The position numbers were made by a program, and so were the translations under genes. From Roseateles aquatilis (GTDB lineage Bacteria; Pseudomonadota; Gammaproteobacteria; Burkholderiales; Burkholderiaceae_C): a stretch of DNA of 64,000 nt. The notes under the pieces were generated by a model. That model was not told the origin of the DNA. It saw only the letters and a list, made by a program, of their open reading frames with translations, and made no database searches. The number at the start of each line of letters is the position of its first letter. Position 1 is the first letter of the stretch. This document shows, one piece after another, positions 38,735 through 47,185 of the stretch. The stretch is taken from contig NZ_NIOF01000006.1 of the NCBI RefSeq assembly GCF_002205645.1, positions 248,001 to 312,000 on the forward strand. The letters run 5' to 3'.

Positions 38735-39193
38735 CTAGTCGATCGCGTGGCGGATCGCCGCCTGCTCGGGATGGTGGGAGATGAACTCGATCAGTTGCTT
38801 GTACTTGTCGGTCAATCGGTCCAGGCCCTGCCAGATCAGCGCGTTGAGCGCGAACGTGGTGGCGATGAGGCCGGCGGCGTCGGCCGACACGCGGCCTTCG
38901 AAGCCGTTGCCGTCGACGCTGAGGTCGAAGGACTCCGCACAGGTCGGGACCATGTAGCCGCCGCCGTTGGACAGCTCGATGAAGTTCCAGTGGCCGCCGT
39001 TGTAGGCGGGGCACAGGTTCTGCATCCACGCGTAGATGCTCATCTCGACGCGCAGCATGCCGACGAGGCCGAACTGTGAGGGCAGGAACTGCATGCGTTT
39101 GGCGTCAGGCACGACGCTGGCGGTGATCACCGGCGCGGTGTCTTCGGCGCGGTCGGGAGCGTCCAGAGTGAGGCTGCTTTGATCGTGGGTCAT
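38735..39193 (-). CDS. Antirestriction protein, ArdB/KlcA family
   Basis: A 152-residue protein. Characteristic ArdB/KlcA motifs are present: FLPSQFGLVGMLRVEMSIYA, YNGGHWNFIELSNGGGYMVP, VSADAAGLIATTFALNAL. These plasmid proteins protect incoming DNA from type I restriction enzymes of a new host. AAGGA precedes the ATG. Its presence supports a conjugative plasmid or ICE. Confidence 0.9.
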   Translation of the reverse strand: MTHDQSSLTLDAPDRAEDTAPVITASVVPDAKRMQFLPSQFGLVGMLRVEMSIYAWMQNLCPAYNGGHWNFIELSNGGGYMVPTCAESFDLSVDGNGFEGRVSADAAGLIATTFALNALIWQGLDRLTDKYKQLIEFISHHPEQAAIRHAID

Positions 39194-39568
39194 GTCGCTT
39201 TCCTTTCAAGCGCATGAGCACGGCTCTCCCGGCTCGGGAGACCCGAGCTCGGGGAGGTGGAAGCAGGCGGCGCCTGCGTGGGATGTCAGCCGAATGCGCG
39301 GCCTGATGGCCGTGGAAACGGGCTCGTGAGGCTCGGGGAGAGCCGGATCAGGTGCGGGTCTCGACCGCTAACGCCGCAGCTGTGGGCTGCGGTGACCTCG
39401 GGTTGCGAGGCCGGCCCTGTGGGGGCCAAGGAACGGAACCAGTATGGCGCGGCACCCTCGTGAGGCACAAGCCTGCCGGGCCGGTGTCGCACGATCATCT
39501 GTGCGGGTGCTCGCGATGAATCCGAACCGGGTTGATGTGCCGCCCGTGGCGTTGAGGATCAGGCCATC
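39194..39568. other. 375-bp divergent intergenic region with nested palindromes
   Basis: It lies between the antirestriction gene and the PAPS-reductase-like gene. It contains short palindromes CTCCCGGCTCGGGAG and CCCGAGCTCGGG (39226-39254) just upstream of the antirestriction start. They could act as operator or attenuator; no clear promoter boxes were seen. Confidence 0.4.
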
Positions 39569-40711
39569 ATGTTTGAGGCCACCTCTGCCGAGGACTCCCC
39601 GGCTGCGCAGGACGATGCATGGCGCACCATCCTCCCGGCAGATCAAACGCGCCACCTGCGTGCCGTGCTGCTCGGACGGCTGGTCGCGCTGTGCTTCGGG
39701 GCCGGCGTCGATTCGACGGCGTTGCTGGTGGCGCTGCGGGCGGCTGGGTTGCGACCCGACGTCATCACGTTCGCGGACACCGGCGGAGAGAAGCCGGAGA
39801 CGCTGAACCATGTGCAGCGCATCAATGAGTTGCTCGCGCGCTGGCGCTGGCCGCTGATCCACACCTGCCGCAAACTCACGCTGCCTTCGACGCCCTATGC
39901 GGACCTCTACGGCAACTGCTGGGCCAACGAGACCTTGCCCTCGCTCGCGTTCGGACTCAAATCCTGCTCGATCAAGTGGAAGACGGCCTGCCAGGACCAG
40001 TTCCTGAAAGGCGTGGCGCGCGGGCCGGCGGCACGGCCACCGCATGCCCTGTGGCTGCGCGCGCAAGCGGGTGGCGAGCGCATCGTGAAGCTCATCGGCT
40101 ACGACTGTGGCAAGGCCGACATGCGCCGCTCGCAGACGACTCGTGGTGCCGACGCCGACTTCGACTACCTCTATCCACTGCAATTGATCGGCTGGGACCG
40201 TGCCGATTGCGTGCGCGCCATCGCGCTGGCGCTGGGTGCCCACATGGTGCCGGTCAAGTCGGCCTGCTTCTTCTGCCCGGCCAGCAAGGCCTGGGAACTC
40301 TGGTGGTTGGCCGCGCACCATCCCGACTTGCTGGAACAGGCGCTGCGGCTTGAGTACCGCGCCCTGACCGGGCGCCACAGCCGGTTCGACGAGGTGGAGT
40401 TCGGGGCGAGTTGGGAGGCGCTGGTCAGGACCGCGGATCGCTTCCCGAGCACGACGACCACGGTCGGCCTGGGGCGCAGCTTCGCGTGGAACCAATGGGC
40501 CCGGGTCAATGGCGTCACCGACGAACTCTTCCAGGTCCGGCGCGACGCGGCCAGCCGCGCGCGTTTCCTGGCCGTCGCGGAGGCCATGCGCGATGGCGGC
40601 GACAACGCGCTAGACGTCCGCTGCGCTTCTGCTGCACCGGACACGGGGGCCTCGCTCGGTCGCGAGCCTGTGGCTTGCGATGTGCGTGCGGTGGACCTGT
40701 TTGCGGATTGA
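39569..40711 (+). CDS. PAPS reductase/ATP-pyrophosphatase-family protein
   Basis: A 380-residue protein of the PP-loop ATP pyrophosphatase superfamily (PAPS reductase, DndC-like). The PP-loop reads FGAGVDSTALL near residue 50, and the next motif is ITFADTGGEKPET. A cysteine pair CFFCPASK near residue 233 and an earlier SCSIKWK may bind a cofactor. Plasmid and phage members of this superfamily can take part in DNA modification or nucleotide chemistry. The lack of dnd-like partners leaves its substrate open. It precedes the PRTRC cluster. Confidence 0.75.
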   Translation: MFEATSAEDSPAAQDDAWRTILPADQTRHLRAVLLGRLVALCFGAGVDSTALLVALRAAGLRPDVITFADTGGEKPETLNHVQRINELLARWRWPLIHTCRKLTLPSTPYADLYGNCWANETLPSLAFGLKSCSIKWKTACQDQFLKGVARGPAARPPHALWLRAQAGGERIVKLIGYDCGKADMRRSQTTRGADADFDYLYPLQLIGWDRADCVRAIALALGAHMVPVKSACFFCPASKAWELWWLAAHHPDLLEQALRLEYRALTGRHSRFDEVEFGASWEALVRTADRFPSTTTTVGLGRSFAWNQWARVNGVTDELFQVRRDAASRARFLAVAEAMRDGGDNALDVRCASAAPDTGASLGREPVACDVRAVDLFAD

Positions 40712-40812
40712 TCCTACCGGCACACCCGACCTCCGGGCGCCGGGCTTGAACGCGGGAGAGGAGGCGGGAGCATGCATTCGTGCCCCGACAGGCGCAATCC
40801 ACAGGAGGCTCA

Positions 40813-42615
40813 ATGCAAGATCAAGTGCAACCGACGCTGAAGGTCCGCCAGATCGTGTCGGGTCCGAATCACCGGACCTACTACGACCCGAAGAAGATGG
40901 CGGAACTCGAAGCGGGGCTGCTGGCGGCCGGCAAGGTGACGCAGCCCATCCAGGTCCGCCCGCATCCCACGCGGGCTGGCGTCTGGGAAATCATCGCCGG
41001 GGAACGGCGCTGGCGCGCGGCGCGCAAGCTGTTCGGCGAGGACTACGACATGCCCGTCGTCATCAGCGACGCCACCGATGCCGAGGTCCGCGCGCTCGGC
41101 ATCATCGAGAACCACTACCGCGACAACCCCAGCGACATCGAGCAGGCGCGCGGCGCCGCCGACTTGCTGCAATACAACCGGGACGACAAGGAGCAGACCG
41201 CGCGCCAGCTCGGCTGGGGCGTGGAGACGCTGGAGCGCCGGCTGCTGCTGCTGAACTGCGCTGCCGAAGTGCAGCAGGCGTTGGTGGAGCGGCGCATCAA
41301 GCTAGGTCACGCGGAATTGCTGGCCGGCCTTCAACACGAGCGGCAGGTCAAGGTGCTGGCCGGCGTGCTGGAGCACCGCGTGCCGGTCGAGGTGCTGAAG
41401 AAGCAGCTGGGCCAGTTCGCCAAGCGGCTCGCCGACGCGATCTTCGACACCGCACAGTGCGTGTCTTGTTCCCACAACTCTGCCCAGCAGGCTGCGCTGT
41501 TCGACGAAGCCATCGGCGACGGCTTCTGCCAGCACCCCACTCACTTCGACGAGCTGACGCTGGCGGCGCTGGAGCTGCGTGCGGTGCCGCTGCGCGAGCA
41601 GTACCAGGTCGTGCGCATCGTGCGGGTGGTCGATGCCTTCACGCCCTTGCTGGTGGGGCCGGACGGTGAACTCGGCGTCGGTGCCGAGCAGTACGGGGAC
41701 TGCAAGTCCTGCGCGAACTTCGGCTGCTCGCTGTCGGCGATGCCCGGGTCCTATGGCCAAGTGGAGGAGTCGCTGTGCTTCGATGCGCAGTGCCACTCCA
41801 CCAAGGTCGCGGACCGGCGCCGCGCCGAGCGCGCGGCTGCGCGTGCAGCCACGACGGATGGCGCCGGTGATGCTGACGGCAAGGGCAAGAAGGGTGAAGG
41901 TTCCCGGACCGCAGCGAAGCCCGGTGCATCGGCCTTGCCCAAGCGCGCCGCCAACCAGACGCCGCCGCGCGTGGCTCAGTACCGGACCGAGCGGTGGCGG
42001 GCCTGGGTCGCGAACGGGCTGATGGCCGAACCCGCGCGCAGCCACCGGGTGCTGGCGGCGCTGATCGCGTCGAGCAGCCTGCAGTCCTTCACGCCGCTGA
42101 AGTTCGTGGAGGCGGTGGGCAAGCTGGCCAAGCCGGCGAAGTTCGGCATCAACGGCTTCAAGGGCGCGTTGGAACTGTCGGATGCGATCGATGCGGCGAA
42201 GATGCCGGCCGTCGTGCAGGCTGTTGCGGCCTGCGCGGCGTACGGGGTGTCCCACGACAACCTGGAACTGCTGCTGAACTACCTCGATGTGGACGAAGCC
42301 CGCCACTTCCGGCTCAACGCCGAGTACCTGGAGCTGCTGACGGTGAGCGAGCTGGAAAGCCTCGCCGACGAGTTGAAGCTGCGCAAGGCCATGGGTGACG
42401 CGGGCTTTAAGAAAGCACGCGCCGGCACGAAGGCGAAGTTCATCGAGGCGCTCCTGAACGTGCCGGGCTTCCAGTACGCGGGCGCCGTTCCCAAGGCGAT
42501 TCGCTACCAACGCCGACGCTTGCGGATCGCGGCGATGGAGGACGGCGGGCCGGCCGCATCCGTGTCGGCTGCCGATGCGCACCACGCCGAAGAAGCCGCG
42601 CTGACCGCGACCTAG
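40813..42615 (+). CDS. PRTRC system ParB-family protein
   Basis: A 600-residue ParB-related protein, first of the PRTRC cassette. The ParB/Srx nuclease-like domain is clear: VRPHPTRAGVWEIIAGERRW and LGIIENHYRDNPSDIEQARG, followed by a helix-turn-helix (TARQLGWGVETLERRLLL). The middle holds cysteine pairs (CVSCSHN; CKSCANFGC) that may bind metal, and then a Lys/Ala-rich linker. The ATG at 40813 follows ACAGGAGG. ParB proteins bind centromere-like sites; no ParA is nearby, so the function in this cassette is not established. Confidence 0.9.
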   Translation: MQDQVQPTLKVRQIVSGPNHRTYYDPKKMAELEAGLLAAGKVTQPIQVRPHPTRAGVWEIIAGERRWRAARKLFGEDYDMPVVISDATDAEVRALGIIENHYRDNPSDIEQARGAADLLQYNRDDKEQTARQLGWGVETLERRLLLLNCAAEVQQALVERRIKLGHAELLAGLQHERQVKVLAGVLEHRVPVEVLKKQLGQFAKRLADAIFDTAQCVSCSHNSAQQAALFDEAIGDGFCQHPTHFDELTLAALELRAVPLREQYQVVRIVRVVDAFTPLLVGPDGELGVGAEQYGDCKSCANFGCSLSAMPGSYGQVEESLCFDAQCHSTKVADRRRAERAAARAATTDGAGDADGKGKKGEGSRTAAKPGASALPKRAANQTPPRVAQYRTERWRAWVANGLMAEPARSHRVLAALIASSSLQSFTPLKFVEAVGKLAKPAKFGINGFKGALELSDAIDAAKMPAVVQAVAACAAYGVSHDNLELLLNYLDVDEARHFRLNAEYLELLTVSELESLADELKLRKAMGDAGFKKARAGTKAKFIEALLNVPGFQYAGAVPKAIRYQRRRLRIAAMEDGGPAASVSAADAHHAEEAALTAT

Positions 42616-42683
42616 ACAAGGAGGGGGGCGTCCCTACGATGGATTTCAGAGAGGCCCCCTCTCACAGCAAGGAGATTCCCACC

Positions 42684-43187
42684 ATGACCATGTTCAGCGA
42701 GTTGTACCGGCTGGCTCTGGGCGCGACGCTGACGCTGACCCTCAGCGTCGACGACAAGACGGGCCGCATGACGGTCAACGTGATTCCCAAGCCGCGCCAG
42801 GACGCGGGCGAGCCGGCCCTGTCCACGCCCCTGGTGCTCACCGCCACGCCCGAGGAGTTCGATGCCGACTTCGTGACCGTGCTGAGCGGCTACCGCGCCG
42901 CCCACACCAGCCTGGCCGAGCAGGCCCAGGTGACCCAGGAGCTGCTGGACGCCGCGAAGGCGGCGTCGGCGAAGAAGGCCACCGGCGCGGTCGCCAAGGC
43001 CCAGGCCAAGCCCGAAGTGGCGAAGCCGGCAGCCAAGGCCAGCATGCAGGCGTCCGACGAGGGCAGCGGGGAGGGCGGCGATGACCTCGACGACGAAGCA
43101 GCCAGCGCGGGCGGCACCTCACCGGCCCGTGCCGCTGCTGCGGCGCCTGCGCCGGAAGACGATTTTCAACCGCAGCTGTTCGGCTGA
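42684..43187 (+). CDS. PRTRC system protein E
   Basis: A 167-residue protein. The N-terminal half (FSELYRLALGATLTLTLSVD) looks folded; the C-terminal half is Ala/Lys-rich and ends in an acidic tail (EDDFQPQLFG). Position directly after the ParB-related gene and before protein C matches PRTRC cassettes. The strong AAGGAG site decides the start at 42684. The function is unknown. Confidence 0.8.
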   Translation: MTMFSELYRLALGATLTLTLSVDDKTGRMTVNVIPKPRQDAGEPALSTPLVLTATPEEFDADFVTVLSGYRAAHTSLAEQAQVTQELLDAAKAASAKKATGAVAKAQAKPEVAKPAAKASMQASDEGSGEGGDDLDDEAASAGGTSPARAAAAAPAPEDDFQPQLFG

Positions 43188-43199
43188 AGGAGGCCTGCC

Positions 43200-43406
43200 A
43201 TGTCCATCCAGGTTCAGGCCATCACGCGGCGCTTCCTCTACAACGGCGTGACCTTGCCCGACATCCCGGGGCACGAGGCCAGGGAAGTCCGCGACATCTA
43301 CAGCGCGCAGTTCCCCGAACTGCTGAGCGCCGACATCGAGGCAGGGGAGGTCCGCAATGGCGTCCAGGAAATCACCTTCAAGCGCGCAGTCGGCGTCAAG
43401 GGCTGA
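43200..43406 (+). CDS. PRTRC system protein C
   Basis: A 68-residue protein with the typical opening RRFLYNGVTLPDIPG and a conserved ALSADIEAG-like end (LLSADIEAGEVRNGVQEITF). AAGGAGG precedes the ATG. It is short but well conserved in these cassettes. The role is unknown. Confidence 0.85.
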   Translation: MSIQVQAITRRFLYNGVTLPDIPGHEAREVRDIYSAQFPELLSADIEAGEVRNGVQEITFKRAVGVKG

Positions 43407-43623
43407 CCCCACGACGCGCTTCCGCCAGGCGCTGGCTCGCGCCGCGCAGCGCGGCAAGGGCGGGCTCCACGAGGCCCTGGTGGCCGCACTGGCCTCCGCA
43501 CCCGCGCAGCGCTCGGCAGGGGCCCTGCTGCGCGCCGCCGACGCCGCCGCCCGCGTCGGTCGGGACGGCCATCGACCCGACCGCCTGACGGCGCCTGCCG
43601 AGGCCTTGCCTCCCTTGCCGTGA
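43357..43623 (+). CDS. Small basic protein overlapping PRTRC C
   Basis: An 88-residue Ala/Arg-rich ORF starting inside protein C (50-base overlap) and ending 15 bases before protein F. A good GGGGAGG site precedes its ATG. The composition (QALARAAQRGKGGLHEALVA) suggests a helical DNA- or protein-binding peptide. I know no PRTRC member of this type, so it may be a cassette-specific extra or a false ORF. Confidence 0.5.
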   Translation: MASRKSPSSAQSASRADPTTRFRQALARAAQRGKGGLHEALVAALASAPAQRSAGALLRAADAAARVGRDGHRPDRLTAPAEALPPLP

Positions 43624-43638
43624 ATCCGCCACACCATC

Positions 43639-44661
43639 ATGAACGCTGCCTTTCAATTGCCGGCGCTGAGCGCCGGGATTCCCTGCGAGTTCAAGCCTGA
43701 CGCCGGCCAGGATCAGGCCATCGCCCTGGCCCGCTGCCTGCTCGACGCGGGCGTGATCCAGGGCGCGGTGGATGCGCGCCGCGCGCGCGATCCGCTCCGC
43801 ACCAGCCGGGCCTTCCTGGAGCAATGGGTACGCGAGCGCCTGCAGGGACTGCACTGCCTGTTTCCGAGCTTCCGGCTCATGCTGGAAGGGGCGTCGTCGG
43901 CGACCAGCCTGCGCCAGCGCGAGCCCGGCCATGTCTGTGTCGTGTGGCACACCGACTGCAGCGCCTTCGTCGTGGGCGAGGCGCTGGAGCGGCTGGAAGC
44001 GATCCATCCCAAGCTCGGCGCCACCGTGCTGAGCGTCATCGACCGCACCAGCGCCAAGCTGATCCCGACCTTCACGCCCTGGGATGCTATGGGCACGGCC
44101 CAGGACTACTACTGGTACGGCGAGCAGGACGAGTCGGTGGCGCTGGAGGAGCAGTGCGGGGACGACCCCAACGAGCGCGAAGCCATGCGCGAGCAGATGG
44201 TCACGCGGGAGAAGATCGATGCCGCGTTCCCGCCCTGGGCCACACAGTGGCCGGGCCAGCGCAAGCGCCTGTCGCGCCGGGCCTTGCAGGCCATCGCCGG
44301 CCGAGCGCGCAGCCGCCGCGTGCGCGCGCTGGTGAGCGACCTGCTGGCGCTGGAGGCGCTGGACCTCAGCGACGAGTTCCTGCCCGACGGCGATGGCTGG
44401 TTCGTCGGCTACGGCGCCGTGCTGACCTGGAAGCCCGACGACATCGCGGTGCGCATCTTCGACGACTTCGCCAACGATGCGGTGCAGGGCGACTATGTCG
44501 ACTGGATGGGCGAGTTCGACTTCAGCATCGAAGAGCCCGACGCCCTGCGGCGCAAGCTGGGCGCGATGGAAGTGCGCTTCGCCGGCATGCGGCTGCTCGA
44601 CGGCTTGATCCACGAACTGTCCAGCGGAGACTGGCATCGAGTCCCGAAAGGAATGCGATGA
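43639..44661 (+). CDS. PRTRC system protein F
   Basis: A 340-residue soluble protein. No catalytic motif is obvious; there is a Trp-rich middle (AQDYYWYGEQDE) and an acidic end. The order C, F, B, A, ThiF fits PRTRC cassettes. Its stop overlaps the start of B (ATGA). Confidence 0.8.
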   Translation: MNAAFQLPALSAGIPCEFKPDAGQDQAIALARCLLDAGVIQGAVDARRARDPLRTSRAFLEQWVRERLQGLHCLFPSFRLMLEGASSATSLRQREPGHVCVVWHTDCSAFVVGEALERLEAIHPKLGATVLSVIDRTSAKLIPTFTPWDAMGTAQDYYWYGEQDESVALEEQCGDDPNEREAMREQMVTREKIDAAFPPWATQWPGQRKRLSRRALQAIAGRARSRRVRALVSDLLALEALDLSDEFLPDGDGWFVGYGAVLTWKPDDIAVRIFDDFANDAVQGDYVDWMGEFDFSIEEPDALRRKLGAMEVRFAGMRLLDGLIHELSSGDWHRVPKGMR

Positions 44662-45392
44662 AACCGGCAGTGACATTCGACATCGTGGCAGGGCGCGAAG
44701 CGCCGCTGCGGCTGAGCAAGGCCATCCTGTTGTACCGGGGCGGCGGCGATGCCGCCTTCGCCACGGTCCACGAGATCGGCCTGCGGGGCAAGGCGCCCCT
44801 GATCCTCGAAGGCAAGGCGCTGACGCCGGGCGCGGCGGTGCAACTGGCGCTGGACCTGGCGAAGAACGCCAAGCGGGGCGGCTTCGTGCCCGAGTGCCTG
44901 CTGTACCTGGACGGCGACACAATGGCCTGGTGGGTGCCGCCCGCGCGCCGCCACATCGCTTTCCGCACAACCGAACTGGGCGCCCCGGAGCGCGGCGAGG
45001 TGGTTCCCCACCCGGGGCTCGTGTTCAAGGTCGATGGTCGGCGCCGCTGGCATGTTTGGGCCGTGGCCGGCGCGGCGCGACCCAGCGAGGCGTCGCCGCT
45101 GCTGCAGGCGCCGTACTTCAACGTCTACGGCGACGGCGGGATCTGCACGGGCAACGTGAGCTTGCCGGACGGTACGACCGCCGAGCGCATCGAGGCCTGG
45201 AACCAGGCCTTCTTCGGATCGTTCTTCACCCATCCCAACGTGCAGGGGAAGCTCGTCACCTATCGGGGCGGGGCCATGAAGTTCTGGCGCGACATGCTGG
45301 ACGGCCGCCATGCCGAGTTCCCCGAGCGCGTGCTGGTCTCGACCGGCCGGACGCTCGCCGACGTGCTGGCCCACCGGGAGAGCTCGGCATGA
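44658..45392 (+). CDS. PRTRC system protein B
   Basis: A 244-residue protein. The core includes CLLYLDGDTMAWWVPPARRH and VFKVDGRRRWHVWAV, followed by NVYGDGGICTGNVSLP. It is translationally coupled to F and A by ATGA overlaps on both sides. The function is unknown. Confidence 0.85.
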   Translation: MKPAVTFDIVAGREAPLRLSKAILLYRGGGDAAFATVHEIGLRGKAPLILEGKALTPGAAVQLALDLAKNAKRGGFVPECLLYLDGDTMAWWVPPARRHIAFRTTELGAPERGEVVPHPGLVFKVDGRRRWHVWAVAGAARPSEASPLLQAPYFNVYGDGGICTGNVSLPDGTTAERIEAWNQAFFGSFFTHPNVQGKLVTYRGGAMKFWRDMLDGRHAEFPERVLVSTGRTLADVLAHRESSA

Positions 45393-46096
45393 CGCCCGAT
45401 CCGCGCGACCTTGCCCTGCAAGCCACCTGCCCGTGCGTGCCGGTGCCGCGCTTCGGCGCGCTGCCGGACCTGGACCTCGGCCAGCGCGTGCTGGTCGCCC
45501 GCAACGGCCTGTTCCTGGACGTGCGGCGGTCCTGGCTGCGCTGTGTGACCCGGCTGGCCGACCTGCCGCCGACGCCGCCGCTGCCCTATGGCGTGCTGCG
45601 CGAGCGCATCGAGTTCGCCTTCGGCGTGATCCCGGTGGCGTTACTGGAGGCGTTCGTGGACCAGGGGCGTGCCGGCCTGCCGAACGAGGTGGCGGGCGCA
45701 CTGATCTACGACGCATCGACGCAGCGCCTGCGCCTGCAGGTCCACGAGGCGGTCGAGGCCGGGCCGGGCGGCGTGCGCTACCGCATGCCGGAGCTGGCCG
45801 CCGACGAGAGCCTGGCGGTCGATCTGCACACGCACGGCCGGCTGCCGGCGTTCTGGTCCAGCACGGACAACGCCGACGACCAGGGCGTCAAGGTGTGCGG
45901 CGTCTTCGGGTCGCTGCATCGACCGCGCCCCTCGGCGGCTTTCCGGCTGGCCATCAATGGCGCGTTCCGGCCGCTGGCGCATCCGTGGCAGGACGAGGCG
46001 CCCGAGGAGGAGGCTGACGCGCTTGAGCTGGCGACCCGCTGTCCCACACTGGCTTCCATCGGATTCGAGGAGATCGAACGACCATGGAACACCTGA
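45389..46096 (+). CDS. PRTRC system protein A (JAB/MPN-type)
   Basis: A 235-residue protein with the JAMM metalloprotease motif: His-x-His, seven residues, then Ser-x-x-Asp, in DLHTHGRLPAFWSSTD. With ThiF next to it this recalls bacterial ubiquitin-like conjugation and deconjugation pairs, where a JAMM enzyme trims or removes the modifier. No ubiquitin-like protein was recognised here. The gene overlaps ThiF by 13 bases. Confidence 0.85.
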   Translation: MTPDPRDLALQATCPCVPVPRFGALPDLDLGQRVLVARNGLFLDVRRSWLRCVTRLADLPPTPPLPYGVLRERIEFAFGVIPVALLEAFVDQGRAGLPNEVAGALIYDASTQRLRLQVHEAVEAGPGGVRYRMPELAADESLAVDLHTHGRLPAFWSSTDNADDQGVKVCGVFGSLHRPRPSAAFRLAINGAFRPLAHPWQDEAPEEEADALELATRCPTLASIGFEEIERPWNT

Positions 46097-46923
46097 TTAG
46101 ACCCGAACTGCTGTCGCGCCGGGTGCGCGTCCATCTGGTAGGTGTCGGCGGCAACGGCGCGCAGATGGCCGCCTGCCTGGCGCGCCTGGACATCGCGATG
46201 CGCGCGCTGGGCCATCCGGCCGGCCTGCACGTCACCGCCTTCGACGGCGACGACGTGAGCCCCGCCAACGTCGGCCGGCAGCTGTACAGCCCCTCCGACG
46301 TGGGGCAGAACAAGGCGCTGCTGACCGTCAACCGCCTGAATCTGTTCTACGGGCTGGACTGGCTGGCGCGGCCCTGGCGCTACGAGCAGCGCGAGCGCAA
46401 CGAGCCCGGTCCGGACATCCTCGTGTCCTGCGTGGACAGTCGTGCGGCCCGCCGTCTGCTGCATCGCACGCTCGATCAACCCGGCTGCGGCGCGCTGTAC
46501 TGGCTGGACCTGGGCAACACGGAAGCCACGGCGCAGGCGGTGCTGGGCGAGCCGGGCGGCCGCCAGCGCGCTCAGGATGCACTGCGTCTGCCTTGCGTCA
46601 CCGACCTGTTCCCCGAGTTGCTGGACGAACAGGTGGGGGAGGACAACGCGCCCTCGTGCTCGGTACGGACTTCTTTGGCATCGCAAGGCCTCTTCGTCAA
46701 CGACACGGTAGTCCGCTTCGCCGCGCAGTTGCTCTACGAGCTTTTCTCGCGGGGCCGTCTCGCCCAGCATGGCGTAGTGATCAACCTCATCAGCAAGCGC
46801 ACCGGCCCGATCGATGTCAACCCCGAGGTGTGGTCGCGCTACGGCTTCGGTGGAGCGGTAGCGGTCCCAGCAAAGGGCAAGCGCAGTCGCACGAACGCCA
46901 GCCGCGCTCAGGCGACGGCCTGA
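46084..46923 (+). CDS. PRTRC system ThiF/E1-like protein
   Basis: A 279-residue adenylation-domain protein of the ThiF/MoeB/E1 family. The nucleotide site is VGVGGNGAQMAACLA, and the conserved Arg/Asn region is FDGDDVSPANVGRQLY. These enzymes activate the C-terminus of a ubiquitin-like or sulfur-carrier protein. It closes the PRTRC cluster. Confidence 0.92.
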   Translation: MEHLIRPELLSRRVRVHLVGVGGNGAQMAACLARLDIAMRALGHPAGLHVTAFDGDDVSPANVGRQLYSPSDVGQNKALLTVNRLNLFYGLDWLARPWRYEQRERNEPGPDILVSCVDSRAARRLLHRTLDQPGCGALYWLDLGNTEATAQAVLGEPGGRQRAQDALRLPCVTDLFPELLDEQVGEDNAPSCSVRTSLASQGLFVNDTVVRFAAQLLYELFSRGRLAQHGVVINLISKRTGPIDVNPEVWSRYGFGGAVAVPAKGKRSRTNASRAQATA

Positions 46924-47107
46924 GCAGTTGCCGCCCGGCGGCACGGGACGTGTCGCCGCCAGGACGGCGAGCGGCGCCCGGCGCCCGCGCATAAGAGGCG
47001 GGGGCAGGCACGGCTCCATACGGCCTGCAGACGCCTGGATTTCCGCTTGGCCCACCCCTGGCACGCGCCACAGCATCGGCATGTTCACGAAGGACAGGAG
47101 GCCCTGC

Positions 47108-47185
47108 ATGCTTCACGTTGGCAATCTTGGACGGTCGCAGCTCGCGCGTGTCGCGACGCCGCGTGGCGTGCCGTCATGCGACTGA
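47108..47185 (+). CDS. Possible 25-residue leader peptide overlapping the helicase start
   Basis: ATG at 47108 follows a strong AGGAGG site. The frame (MLHVGNLGRSQLARVATP and seven more) ends in TGA at 47183-47185, ten bases inside the helicase gene. The helicase ATG at 47176 has no ribosome binding site of its own, so ribosomes finishing this leader could re-start there. The coupling is inferred. Confidence 0.45.
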   Translation: MLHVGNLGRSQLARVATPRGVPSCD

